Assembly: GCF_000417875.1 (NCBI RefSeq)
Contig: NW_006920888.1
Coordinates: 481,698 to 515,380 of the forward strand
Direction: 5' to 3'
Length of the DNA: 33,683 bases
DNA from: Pseudozyma flocculosa PF-1
Lineage: Eukaryota; Basidiomycota; Ustilaginomycetes; Ustilaginales; Ustilaginaceae
In this document: piece after piece, positions 1-8,566 of the stretch
Layout of the letters: each line of letters opens with the position of its first letter
Numbering within the stretch: position 1 is the stretch's first letter
Made by a program: the position numbers and the translations under genes
The notes under the pieces: model-generated
Told to the model about the DNA's origin: nothing
The model's database searches: none
The model's input: the letters and a program-made list of their open reading frames with translations, nothing else

Positions 1-112
1 CTCGCATCTACGCCGTTTCGACACGCCATCCCGCGCACTAGCCGACGACGACCTCGGCATTGCCGTCATTGCCACTGCGCCGGACGAAGCTGCTCGACAA
101 GACGCCGCCGCC

Positions 113-2230
113 ATGGCGCAATCCGGGGCTCAGCCAGGAAAGCGAAGGGTCATGGGCCGCATGGACATTGGCTCCTCGGACTCTCCTTCGTCGACGCTGA
201 CCCCATCCGCCACCCGACCCAGGATGCTTCGGACGGCGCCCGGCTCAGCCGCCTCGTCGTCCTTTTCCACACCCACCGCCACATCGGCGCGCACACCGAC
301 CATGTCAGGCCGGGCAAAGGTCGACATGTCGGCCTACGCCAGCTCTCCCTCGATCGCGTCGACGCCCACCGCCGCCGGCAACAGCGCAATGTCGCCGCCG
401 CTCACGCGCAATGCGAGCTACACTTCGGCACGGGCGCACGGCATCACCTCGCCGTCCATCGGCGGTGCCTCGGCTTCCGGGCCTGTGGCGAGGCCATCGA
501 CGTCGGCCGGCGTAGCCGTGCGCGCGTCCAGCATCATCTCGTCTCCCGAGTCGCGCGGCGAGGACCAGTCGTTTGTCTCGCTGCGGTCGCACAAGGCTCG
601 GGGCCACAACCGCAGCATCGACCTTGGCTCGCACGCGTCCCTGCCGCCTTCGCCCAGCTTGTCCGGTCGCCCCGACGCAACCTTGTCCAACGGTCCGACG
701 TCGTTTCGAGCCCCGCTCCCTCGCGCCCAGACGGTCATCAATGTGCGGGCCAGCGCGGCGCCAACGCCTCCGGTGCGGAACCAGGCGCGTGCCTTTGGCC
801 TGCCCGTCCGCGCTGACGCTCTGGGGCAGAGGAGCCGCACTCCGTCGCCCTCGAACCTGGAACCAGGGCGCTTTCCGGATCGCAGTGGACAATCGCTTGC
901 ACCCGCCTACGAGAGTCCTCAGGAGCTGCATGAAGCTTCCGGGCCAACGACGGCGTCCTCGTCGCTCAGCACCTCGCCGCGCTTTCTCGAGGCGCCGCTG
1001 CGCGAAGGTGGCGCCCCTCTGCTTCGGCGACGGAGCTCCCTGGCCAGCGCCACTAGCAGCACCGCCCAGAGATCATCGCCGGCCGTCGGCGACGCAAAGG
1101 GGGCAGCCACCAGCTCCACCGTCGGCCGGTCGCACGCGAGGTCGAACAGCGCCTTCCAGAGACCTTCGATACCCAAGCCGATCGCCACGTCGCAGCCTGC
1201 CTTTGCGTCCAGCAGCGGCCCTGCGTCGCCGCGGACCTCGGCCCCTCCGCCGCTGCTAAACCGGGCCAGCTTTGCGAGCAGCGTCGGATCATCCCACGAT
1301 GCCAATTCGGGCCTGCGGTCGCCCACGTCGGAGGTGTCGAGCATCTCTGCCGCCGTGCTGGCAGAGGCCGAAGGCGCCCGAAACAATCGCAAGCTGCTGG
1401 ACCTCGAGATCACCAACAAGAGCCTCATGGCGATCAATGCAGCGCTCGAGGCGACCAAGCTCAAGCAGGCGCGCGAGATCCGCGAGCTGAAGCGGAGGCT
1501 GCGCGAGGGCCGCGGTGCGACCATGGGGCCGGACGAGATCGCCGCGCAGCTGGCCAGCAGCCTGAGCGACGACGACGACGAGGGCGACTACTTTGAGGAT
1601 GCCGACGACGATGGCGAGGAGGACGCCGAGCTCGAGGCCGCGCACCAGCGATGCAAGACGCTGATCGACAGCATGGTCAGCCGAGCTCGGCAGGCCATCC
1701 TGAGCAAGTACGTGCACGAGGACGCGGGGCTGGGGGGCAAGGTGCTGCACCCGCTCGAGCTCGAGCAGATGCGTCGGGAAGCCGAGGGAGAGCGGGCGGA
1801 TGAGCAGGACGAGGAGGCAGACCTGGAGGGCGAGGGCGAGGGCGTCGGCGACGTGACGGACCAGACGTACGGAGACGTCTCGGCCATGTCGTCTCGCGCA
1901 ACGACGCCGCAACATCCCACGCACGCCGGCGAGGACGGCGACGGCGGTGGCGTCGAGGCTGACACCAGGCCCAATACGTCCGGCGAAGCAGACGACGCAG
2001 ACGACGCAGACGAGAGTCGGGATGGATCCGACGCGAGCAGAGACGAATCCCTGTCGCAGACGACGCCAGAGATTGAGGTGGACTCGAGCTTCGTCAGCGA
2101 AGACGACGAGGGCGCCGGAGCGAGCCCCGGCAAGGGCTTGCACGGCATGACGAGGACCTTCCCGCTCGAGTCTTCGCCGTCGAGGCCCGCCGCCGTCGAA
2201 CAGGGGCACGGCGACGTCTCGATCGACTGA
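113..2230 (+). CDS. Serine-rich, acidic coiled-coil protein of unknown function
   Basis: A single open exon encodes 705 residues. I do not recognise a catalytic domain. Residues 1-400 are low-complexity Ser/Ala/Pro/Thr-rich with many SP and TP sites, which suggests a disordered, phosphorylated region. Residues about 424-466 form a heptad-like charged helix (LLDLEITNKSL then KQAREIRELKRRLRE), the only part that looks conserved. An acidic run of Asp/Glu follows (about 483-515), then a second helical patch and an acidic Ser-rich tail. The start was chosen because its context, GCCGCCATGG, is a near-perfect Kozak site. The frame stays open to the left edge, however, so an upstream exon or a longer N-terminus cannot be excluded. 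Coding use is convincing because the 2.1 kb frame is uninterrupted and ends in a repeat-poor tail. A cytoskeletal or scaffold role would be a guess. Confidence 0.8.
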   Translation: MAQSGAQPGKRRVMGRMDIGSSDSPSSTLTPSATRPRMLRTAPGSAASSSFSTPTATSARTPTMSGRAKVDMSAYASSPSIASTPTAAGNSAMSPPLTRNASYTSARAHGITSPSIGGASASGPVARPSTSAGVAVRASSIISSPESRGEDQSFVSLRSHKARGHNRSIDLGSHASLPPSPSLSGRPDATLSNGPTSFRAPLPRAQTVINVRASAAPTPPVRNQARAFGLPVRADALGQRSRTPSPSNLEPGRFPDRSGQSLAPAYESPQELHEASGPTTASSSLSTSPRFLEAPLREGGAPLLRRRSSLASATSSTAQRSSPAVGDAKGAATSSTVGRSHARSNSAFQRPSIPKPIATSQPAFASSSGPASPRTSAPPPLLNRASFASSVGSSHDANSGLRSPTSEVSSISAAVLAEAEGARNNRKLLDLEITNKSLMAINAALEATKLKQAREIRELKRRLREGRGATMGPDEIAAQLASSLSDDDDEGDYFEDADDDGEEDAELEAAHQRCKTLIDSMVSRARQAILSKYVHEDAGLGGKVLHPLELEQMRREAEGERADEQDEEADLEGEGEGVGDVTDQTYGDVSAMSSRATTPQHPTHAGEDGDGGGVEADTRPNTSGEADDADDADESRDGSDASRDESLSQTTPEIEVDSSFVSEDDEGAGASPGKGLHGMTRTFPLESSPSRPAAVEQGHGDVSID

Positions 2231-2814
2231 CACCGGGCCGTCTCGACGTCGCCGACCGACAGCCCTCGGCGCCCTCGTGCACGCACGGGCCGGCCGGCCG
2301 GCCGCACGAGGAGAGGACGACGCGCAAGACGCGGAAGACGATGCGCAACACCCCATGTATACATACCACAGGCGCCCCATCCCACCACTGGGCGATACCG
2401 AGATACCAGCGCAGCCAGCCAGGCTCCGATCTACAGCCCACAGACCCCTGCGTGATTGTCTGTGCCGGAGTGCGATGCGGGGATTAGAGACAGGCGGTAG
2501 GAGTCAGAAGTAGTGTGGTAGCGCGGTGCCGTGCACGCAACTACTGAGCGCAATGATTATGGTGAAGAGGGGGGCCCGAACGCCTCCACCCCAATGGTGC
2601 CGGAGTGTGGGGTCGCCAAAGGGGTCCGGGGCGGGAGGACCGTCAAAGTACATAAGCTGCCAGAGCTGCTTTCTCTCTCTCTCTCTCTTTCTCGCACATC
2701 CCACCACTCAGCCCGCTCCTGCGCCTTCTGCCTCCTTCCGCCGCAGCAGATCAACGACTCAGCCAAAGCTCGCGACACTGCATACTGTCTAGAACGACTG
2801 CCACGGCGACCACC
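2231..2814. other. Intergenic: 3' end of coiled-coil gene and promoter of CREG-like gene
   Basis: This 584-nt spacer holds no supported gene. It contains a GGCC-rich palindromic run near 2288-2303 and a CT microsatellite at about 2671-2692, some 120 nt upstream of the next start codon. Pyrimidine tracts of this kind are common in fungal promoters and 5' leaders. No TATA box is obvious. Confidence 0.6.
2671..2692 (+). repeat. CT microsatellite upstream of CREG-like gene
   Basis: An almost pure (CT)n run with one interruption lies about 120 nt before the ATG at 2815. It may be part of the promoter or 5' leader. Confidence 0.8.
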
Positions 2815-3879
2815 ATGCGCCTTGCCGCCACGCTCGCATCGACGGTCGCAGCGGCCGCCTCGGTGGCGCTGGCCTGGGAGACGTCGCGCCAAGGTGGGTC
2901 CTGAACCTCGCACACCAGTCGCCCCTCGGTCTGCGCAGAGCGATCCGCCAGCCGGGCACTGAAACCGCCCGCCCTGCCCATCTGGACCGCCGTGCAGCCG
3001 CGGGTCAGGCATACGACCTGGTCAACGACGCCGGCATCTTTGGCGTGGCCACCCTCTCGACGCGGTATGCCGACGACGTCGGCGACGCCTTCCTCCGCGG
3101 CCAGACCATCTCGGGACCCGAGTACTACGCACCCTGCTTCGCCAACGGAGACCTCCTCTTCCTCGGTCTCAAGGTGTGCGTGTCGCCGCAACGACCTCGC
3201 GCATCGCTGCTCCAGAGGCCGTCGCGCCGCTTGCTGAACTCGTCCTGGTTCTCTCCCTCTATCTCTTTCTGTCTCTCTCTCGCGACACCGTCACCGCAGC
3301 TCACAGACCTGGCGCAACGTGCTCACGAGCCCGAGCAAGAACGCCACGGTCGCCATCGCATCCAACACCGACCCGGCAGTGCCCGACCGACGGCACTCGT
3401 CTCACGACGACCCAAGCCACCCGCAGTGGGATCCGAAGCGGCCCTCGTGGCGGCGGGGCATGCCGTCAAAAGGCCGGGCCACCTTCTTCGGCCACTTTGA
3501 GCTCCTCGACGAGACCTCGACCGCACCTGGCACGGACCGGGACGACCTCTCTCGCTGCTTCCTGTCCCACCATCGCGACGCGAGCCACTGGGCTCCAGGC
3601 GCCAAAGAGTCGCCCCACGTCCCCTTCTGGGCCAGGTTTGTCGTCGGCCGCATCTATTGGGTCGGCGGCTTTGGCGACGAGCACTTTATCGGCTGGCTCA
3701 GCCGCGATCTGTGGACCGAGACGTGGCGCGCCAGATCCCAGCACGCCAACGGCGTCGAGGGGTACCTGCAGCCTTCCGACGCCGTCGAAGCTCCGCTCGA
3801 CGAGATCAACCCTGCACTCAATCCGCTGTCCCTGTTTGCAGAGCACGAAGCTGCAGGCCTCGGGCTGTTCTTTCAGTGA
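2815..3879 (+). CDS. Secreted CREG-like protein (FMN-binding split barrel family)
   Basis: My model joins 2815-2893, 2998-3173 and 3307-3879, giving 275 residues. Both introns (104 and 133 nt) have GT-AG ends and keep phase. Residues 1-20 form a signal peptide (MRLAATLASTVAAAASVALA), so the product is probably secreted or vacuolar. The body matches the CREG/pyridoxamine 5'-phosphate oxidase-like fold: YADDVGDAF near the N-terminus, CFLSHHRDASHWAPG in the middle, then the family hallmark RIYWVGGFGDEHFIGW near the C-terminus. CREG proteins are glycoproteins with the oxidase fold but usually without demonstrated oxidase activity, so I infer no reaction. NAT (Asn-Ala-Thr) offers a glycosylation site. 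The start ATG sits in an ACCATGC context directly before the signal peptide. It is followed on the same strand by URM1, with no sign of a functional link. Confidence 0.88.
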
Positions 3880-4292
3880 ACTCATGAATGCGCACGACTT
3901 TTCTCCTCGTCCAGTAGTGCGATACATATCGAGAGGCGCAGGACAGACAGACAGACAGACATGAGACTGAGAGACCGCGAATGAAGTGCACGGAGGACAT
4001 CGTCGAGATGCGAGCCGGAGCATATCGAGGCTGCGACCGCATAGCCTGGCCGTGGCTGGCCCCGTCCCGGCTGGCTGCTCCGCTGCCCGGCATCTTTCGG
4101 TGGGCGCGTCCGGAACCGAACCGGACGCGGTCGGCTTCTTCCCGCCGCCACCATCGACCCGTCTAATCTGGCGCTCTGGCCTCCTGCCCCCTCCCCTCGT
4201 CCTCGCTCCTCTCTCACTCCATCTGTCTCCATCTCGCTCGAGATCTGCAGGCGAATAATCGGCCTGCCCCAGCATTCTTCGAGCTGCGTTCG
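3880..4292. other. Intergenic between CREG-like gene and URM1
   Basis: This 413-nt spacer has no supported gene. It carries a GACA tetranucleotide array at 3942-3961 and a pyrimidine-rich stretch (about 4185-4240) that is probably the URM1 promoter or leader. Confidence 0.6.
3942..3961 (+). repeat. (GACA)5 microsatellite
   Basis: Five perfect GACA units lie about 60 nt after the CREG-like stop codon, probably in its 3' untranslated region. Confidence 0.85.
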
Positions 4293-4752
4293 ATGGCTGC
4301 TGCAGCAGCGGTCGTCGACGCTGGGACCATGACGGCCGGCGATGCAAAGGTCACGGTGCACGTCGAGCTGGCGGGGGGCACCGAGCTCCTCCTTGCCCCG
4401 CCTCATCAAAAGAAGCATACCTTCCAGCTGCCCAGGACCAACCAGCACGGCAGGCAGACCGATGTCGCAGACCTCATCCAGCACATCCGCAAGAACCTCG
4501 TCGTAGAGAGGGAGGAGCTCTTTGTCGACGGAAACACGGTGTGAGTCTGCGACGACGGCCGTGCACCCTCCTTCCCTCCTGTCTTGTCCAGGCGGCTCAA
4601 GCTTGGCCCCTCTCCCCTCCTTGACCACTGGCAGGCGCCCTGGGATCCTGGTCCTCATCAACAATGGCGACTGGGAGCTCGAGGGCGAGGGCGACTACGT
4701 TCTTCAGGACGGTGATGAGATCGTCTTCATCAGCACGCTCCATGGAGGCTGA
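4293..4752 (+). CDS. URM1: Ubiquitin-related modifier URM1
   Basis: The model joins 4293-4540 and 4635-4752 (intron 94 nt, GTGAGT...CAG), giving 121 residues. Urm1 is a ubiquitin-like sulfur carrier. Its C-terminal Gly is adenylated and thiocarboxylated by Uba4, and the sulfur is passed to the tRNA wobble uridine by the Ncs2/Ncs6 pair; it can also conjugate to proteins under oxidative stress. Seen here are the beta-grasp core with the strong family signature [20 protein letters not shown], then ISTLHGG at the extreme C-terminus, so the terminal Gly-Gly is intact without processing. The splice junction creates NTVRPG, which fits the family. At 121 residues it is longer than the usual ~100, because of an Ala-rich N-terminus. 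A second in-frame ATG (4329) could be the real start. Confidence 0.95.
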
Positions 4753-5519
4753 GCCGCCCACCGACCTGCACGCAGCCACTCAGAGTAAGCCGCACCGACT
4801 ACGTACCAACCAGCGACAGCGACTGCCTCACACACCTGCGCGAGGCTTGCCGTCGAGACCGCGACTCGCTCCGCCTCGACACCTCAGCACACGGAAGACG
4901 CCCGCTCAGCGCTCGCGCCACCTGCAGCACGGCCTTTCGCAGCCAGGCCAGCGCTGCCTCGCCTTGCCGAAGCTGCGCGGTCCACCGCTCGCTTCCACAC
5001 CGCTGTCGCCGCAACAGCAGGCTTGCAGATCAACCTGCATCGGGGTATCGGCAGAAAGCGGGCTGGAAAGGAACAGGCTTCGAGGACAATGCAGCAGATT
5101 ATACAAGTACAGGTTGATGGCGGAGAGGCGGGTGAAAGGGAGAGGGTGGCTTCGTGGGTGGGCACCAGAGGCTGGACGTGCAGAGCCACATCCTGCTTGG
5201 CGCAAGGGATGGGGGCTCCGTGGAGCCCTTTGCCAGCTTCAGGCCAGCATCTCGCAGGACGGAGGAGCGGCGAGTCGGCGAGTTGCTCAGTCGAGCAGAA
5301 CACCGGATGAGCCAGGCGAATTCGAGTGCGCGCCAGCGTGTGTATAAAGACCCCGTCATGCCTCCCTGGTCGGACGAGCAGAGATCCAGATCCGGACGGA
5401 ACGACGAGGTCGGCAGGCGTGGCTTGCGGAGGGAGACCCGAGCTTGGCCTTCCGCTGACGATGCGACCGCGGCCAGGGAGGGTTCCCGAAGAGAGAGAAA
5501 GGAAGAGGTGCGGGTGCAA
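4753..5519. other. Intergenic, convergent between URM1 and NOP10
   Basis: These 767 nt separate two convergent genes. Several open frames exist on both strands, but none shows recognisable domains or splice logic, and I regard them as chance frames in GC-rich DNA. It should hold both 3' ends. Confidence 0.55.
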
Positions 5520-5850
5520 TCACATCGGCTTGGTGGGAAGCTGCGTCGGGAGGATGCCGAAGCGCTTCTTGATGGTCACGCGGTGCCGCGAGAACTTGTC
5601 GTCGGGCGAGAAGCGCGCGGGATGCGCCGACTTGGTGAGCACGCCGGCGACCGTCTTCTTCTTGAGCGTGTAGATGCGGTTGCCCTCCTGCAGGGCGTCG
5701 CGCGACAGGATGGAGGAGATCACACGGACAACGTGGAATCAGCACCGGTGGCAGGATCAGGCGCGGCTCTCGTCGTCGTCGTCGTCGTCGTTGTCGTCAG
5801 CCGCGGATCGTCGAGGCACTCACAGCGTCGAGGGTGTACATAAGATGCAT
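5520..5850 (-). CDS. NOP10: H/ACA small nucleolar RNP protein NOP10
   Basis: On the minus strand, exon 1 is 5850-5824 (nine codons, MHLMYTLDA) and exon 2 is 5687-5520. The 136-nt intron is phase 0 (GTGAGT...CTGCAG). The product has 64 residues, the usual NOP10 size. Nop10 is a core subunit of H/ACA RNPs with Cbf5/dyskerin, Nhp2 and Gar1. It supports pseudouridylation of rRNA and snRNA in the nucleolus. Signatures seen: MHLMYTL at the N-terminus, [11 protein letters not shown], and [20 protein letters not shown] followed by [12 protein letters not shown], nearly the family consensus. As in other eukaryotes it lacks the archaeal zinc cysteines. The first exon is only 27 nt, so the gene is not visible as one open frame. 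It is divergent from ERV25 (611 nt between start codons). Confidence 0.95.
5771..5797. repeat. CGT trinucleotide array inside the NOP10 intron
   Basis: Seven CGT units, then TGT and CGT, read as GAC-type triplets on the NOP10 coding strand. The array occupies about a fifth of the NOP10 intron, between donor and acceptor. Confidence 0.85.
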
Positions 5851-6461
5851 GGCGGGCGAGCTTGCTTCCGATGAGGCTGAGCGAGTTGGTACGGTGGCTG
5901 CGTAGAGGCGGCGAGGGGTGGCAGATGGCGTCGAAGAGGTGGTGCAGCGGCCGATGGCGTCGAGGGCTGGGGATGATGGATGGTGAGCGGGCACAACAAA
6001 TTTTCGCCGCCGCGCCCGAATGGGCCACGGGGAGAAGAAAGCAAAAATCGAAAGCCCCAGACCCCGCGGCGGGCGAGAGATCGGGGCAGCGCAGGGTCCC
6101 CGATGCCGGCTCGGAGAGGCGACCTGCCAGCAAGCGCTGCTGGCTGACGGTCGGTCGGGCTGGCTGGCAGGCGATGCATGGACCTCCCTCCTGTGTGTCT
6201 CCGCCCTCCTCCTCCTTCACCTCTTCTGGATAGCAGATCCGACCCCGCCCTCTTCGCTCGTCACGCCACAAGGCTGCTCCGCCGGCCTTTCTCTATCCCA
6301 TCACGACTCACGACGCCGCGGCCGCCGCAAATCCTCTGCTCAGCTTCGAAGCGGACTCAAAGTCGGCCACCTCGCCAGGCTGCTCGCACGACACCTCTCT
6401 CGACATCCTCCCATCGGTCCCCTTCGGCGCCCGAGTCTCACATTCGATACGCGGACTGGCG
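5851..6461. promoter_or_regulatory. Divergent promoter region NOP10 / ERV25
   Basis: These 611 nt lie between the two start codons and must contain both promoters (inferred from gene layout). No gene is supported here. I see no convincing TATA element or named factor site. Confidence 0.5.
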
Positions 6462-7331
6462 ATGCGGCTCTCACTGTCCGTCGGCCTGACGGCCCTCTCT
6501 CTGCTGGCGCTGGCCGCCCATGCGATCAAGTTTGACCTGCCAGCCTCGACGAGCCCGGCCAACAAGTGCATCTGGAACTACGCCCTGGCCGACACGCTGG
6601 TCGTCATCACTGCCAACACGGTGCCCGCCGAGGGTTTCAGCGCCGACGACATGCGGCTCGACATCGAGGTCGTGGACGGGAGCAAGCACAACAACATCTA
6701 CCTCTCCAAGAAGAACATCCGCGGCGAGACGAGGCTCGCCATCAACACGCACTCGCACGCCGACCTCGGCGTCTGCTTCAAGAATGTGGCGATCTGTGAG
6801 TCGATGCCGCGCGGCGCGCCTGTTCGAAGAGGACCGCACGCATGCTGACCCGCGCCCACTCCGCCGACCACCCCGCCGCCTCTGGCTCGACAGCGAAAGC
6901 CAAGCGGACGCCCGTCATGACCATCGACCTCGACGTCGACATCGGCGCCGACGCCGTCGACTACAACGCCATCGCCAACCAGGAGTCGCTGTCCGGCCTC
7001 GAGACGGAGATGAGGAAGCTCGAGGCCGTGGCGCTCGAGATCATGAACGAGATGGACTACCTCAAAAAACGCGAGATGAAGATGCGCGACACCAACGGTG
7101 GGTGGCCCCTGGGTCGTCGGCCTGCACTGCGTGCGATGGGCAACCTCATCTCCCACAGACCTCGGCTGACGCTCGTCTTGCCCCCTGGCCTCCTTTGCTC
7201 GCCATCCAGTGTCGACCAACGAGCGCGTATCCAACTTTGCATGGCTGACCCTGATCGCGCTGCTTGCGCTCGGCGCGTGGCAGGTCTTCCACCTGCGGTC
7301 GTTCTTCAAGCGCAAGTACCTGATCGACTGA
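6462..7331 (+). CDS. ERV25: p24-family cargo receptor, ERV25 (p24 delta) type
   Basis: The model joins 6462-6795, 6894-7097 and 7210-7331 (introns 98 and 112 nt), giving 219 residues, the usual size for Erv25. p24 proteins cycle between ER and Golgi in COPII and COPI vesicles and select cargo such as GPI-anchored proteins. Order seen: signal peptide (residues 1-21, ending AAHA), GOLD beta domain with the two conserved cysteines (NKCIWN and GVCFKN), a charged coiled coil (LETEMRKLEAVALEIMNEMDYLKKRE), STNERV, one transmembrane helix (WLTLIALLALGAWQVF), and a short cytosolic tail FFKRKYLID. The Phe-Phe and basic residues are the COP coat-binding signals typical of this subfamily. Transcribed away from NOP10. 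Confidence 0.93.
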
Positions 7332-7757
7332 TGGCCGACGACGTGTGGCAGAGCTGCCACGACGCGCGGCTATGGAACCCATCCTCCGATAGCTGGTCAA
7401 ACGTGCCCGGATCGTGGCGAGACGCGGTCGTCGTCGTCGAGACTACGGAAGGACAATGGCCTCTGGTCATTCAGCTTGACTCGTAGTGTAATGACGGAAT
7501 CGGTCTAATGCCGCGCTGTTCAAAAGAGTGTCCACAGGGCCAGGTCGAGACCGAGAGGCGTGGCAGCCAGCAACGGCGTGTCAGAAGGAGAGACTGACAG
7601 ACGAGGCGGGGCGGGGCGGAGCTCAGCTCGGATCCGGTCGGCTCAGAGTCGGAATCGGAACGCTCCTCTTGCATCCCGCGGCGTGCCTCCTCCACGCGGC
7701 GGCGGTCGATGCCAGCAGCAGCAGAGCCGGACGATGTGATGGCCCTGGCAGGGCATG

Positions 7758-7778
7758 GCTTGGCCTGGCTTGGCCTGG
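7758..7778 (+). repeat. 21-nt sequence shared with 13743-13763 (copy 1)
   Basis: The element is a tandem of GCTTGGCCTG-type decamers. The identical 21 nt recur at 13743-13763; flanking bases differ on both sides. Confidence 0.85.
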
Positions 7779-8034
7779 CCTGCCAGGGGGCCGCGTGAAT
7801 TTGTCGTGAGCGAGGGTGGCTGGGGCACGCATCGAGGCGAGGCCAGCAGGCGAGACCAGCGGTGGGCGTGCGGCCGGACCCCTCGTCAGGGCAGCAGGCT
7901 ACGCTAGGCCCGGCCGGCCGCGCTGGGCTGAGCTGGCTGGGCTGCCGGCGCCCCGCCCGCTGCATCATCATCGTAATTTCTGGCACGGGCGGCCGATCCC
8001 TGCCTTTGCTTTGCCTCCCCTTTCAAGCGCCACC

Positions 8035-8052
8035 CACCACCACCACCACCAC
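8035..8052 (+). repeat. (CAC)6 array
   Basis: Six CAC units lie upstream of the RBR ligase gene in non-coding sequence. Confidence 0.75.
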
Positions 8053-8517
8053 CGCACGTCTTGACCCCACCCTACGCCCCTCTGTGAAGCAGCGGACAGC
8101 CCCTGATCCGCGTCGATCTCGCCCCTGTCGCTCAGCATCCTCCTCTCTCCCATCGACCCCACGCACGTCCCGGACACGCCGGCCTCGACTCGACCTATCC
8201 GCAGAGCACTCCACCCCCAGAAGCACACGAGGACCGGTCTCGAAAGCTGGCGGTCTCTCTTCCGCTCCGCCCTTTATCCATAAGACGGCCGCCGCCATCA
8301 CTGCTCAGACCAGCACGCATCTGCCTCGATAATCCGACAGCAGCGCCCGCCTCCGTCGCACGTCTCCTCTCTGAGCAGCGCTATCAGCGCGAGAAACATC
8401 GCCTCAGAGACCCAGCAAAGAGTGACACCATCCGGATTGGCCCCAGCAGGTATCGACGACACTGCCAGAGACCAGCTCGCTTCGCCCCTTGTGTCAGTAG
8501 AGCCTCTTCTGGCCTGT

Positions 8518-8546
8518 CAGCCGCAGCCGCAGCCGCAGCCGCAGTC
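8518..8546 (+). repeat. GCAGCC hexamer array in the RBR leader
   Basis: About four and a half GCAGCC units end roughly 20 nt before the ATG at 8567, so they are probably transcribed in the 5' leader. Confidence 0.75.
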
Positions 8547-8566
8547 CAGTGCAGCGCTCGCCCACC

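Larger units (their letters stand above)
7332..8566. other. Intergenic: ERV25 3' end and RBR ligase promoter/leader
   Basis: In 1,235 nt I support no gene. The stretch holds one copy of an exact 21-nt sequence shared with 13743-13763 (here at 7758-7778), a CAC array at 8035-8052, and a GCAGCC hexamer array just before the RBR start codon (about 8518-8546). Confidence 0.55.

Noticed and set aside
4753..5519. Candidate gene in the URM1/NOP10 spacer (frames up to 211 codons)
   Set aside because: No frame shows a domain, signal peptide or consistent splice sites, and frames occur equally on both strands.
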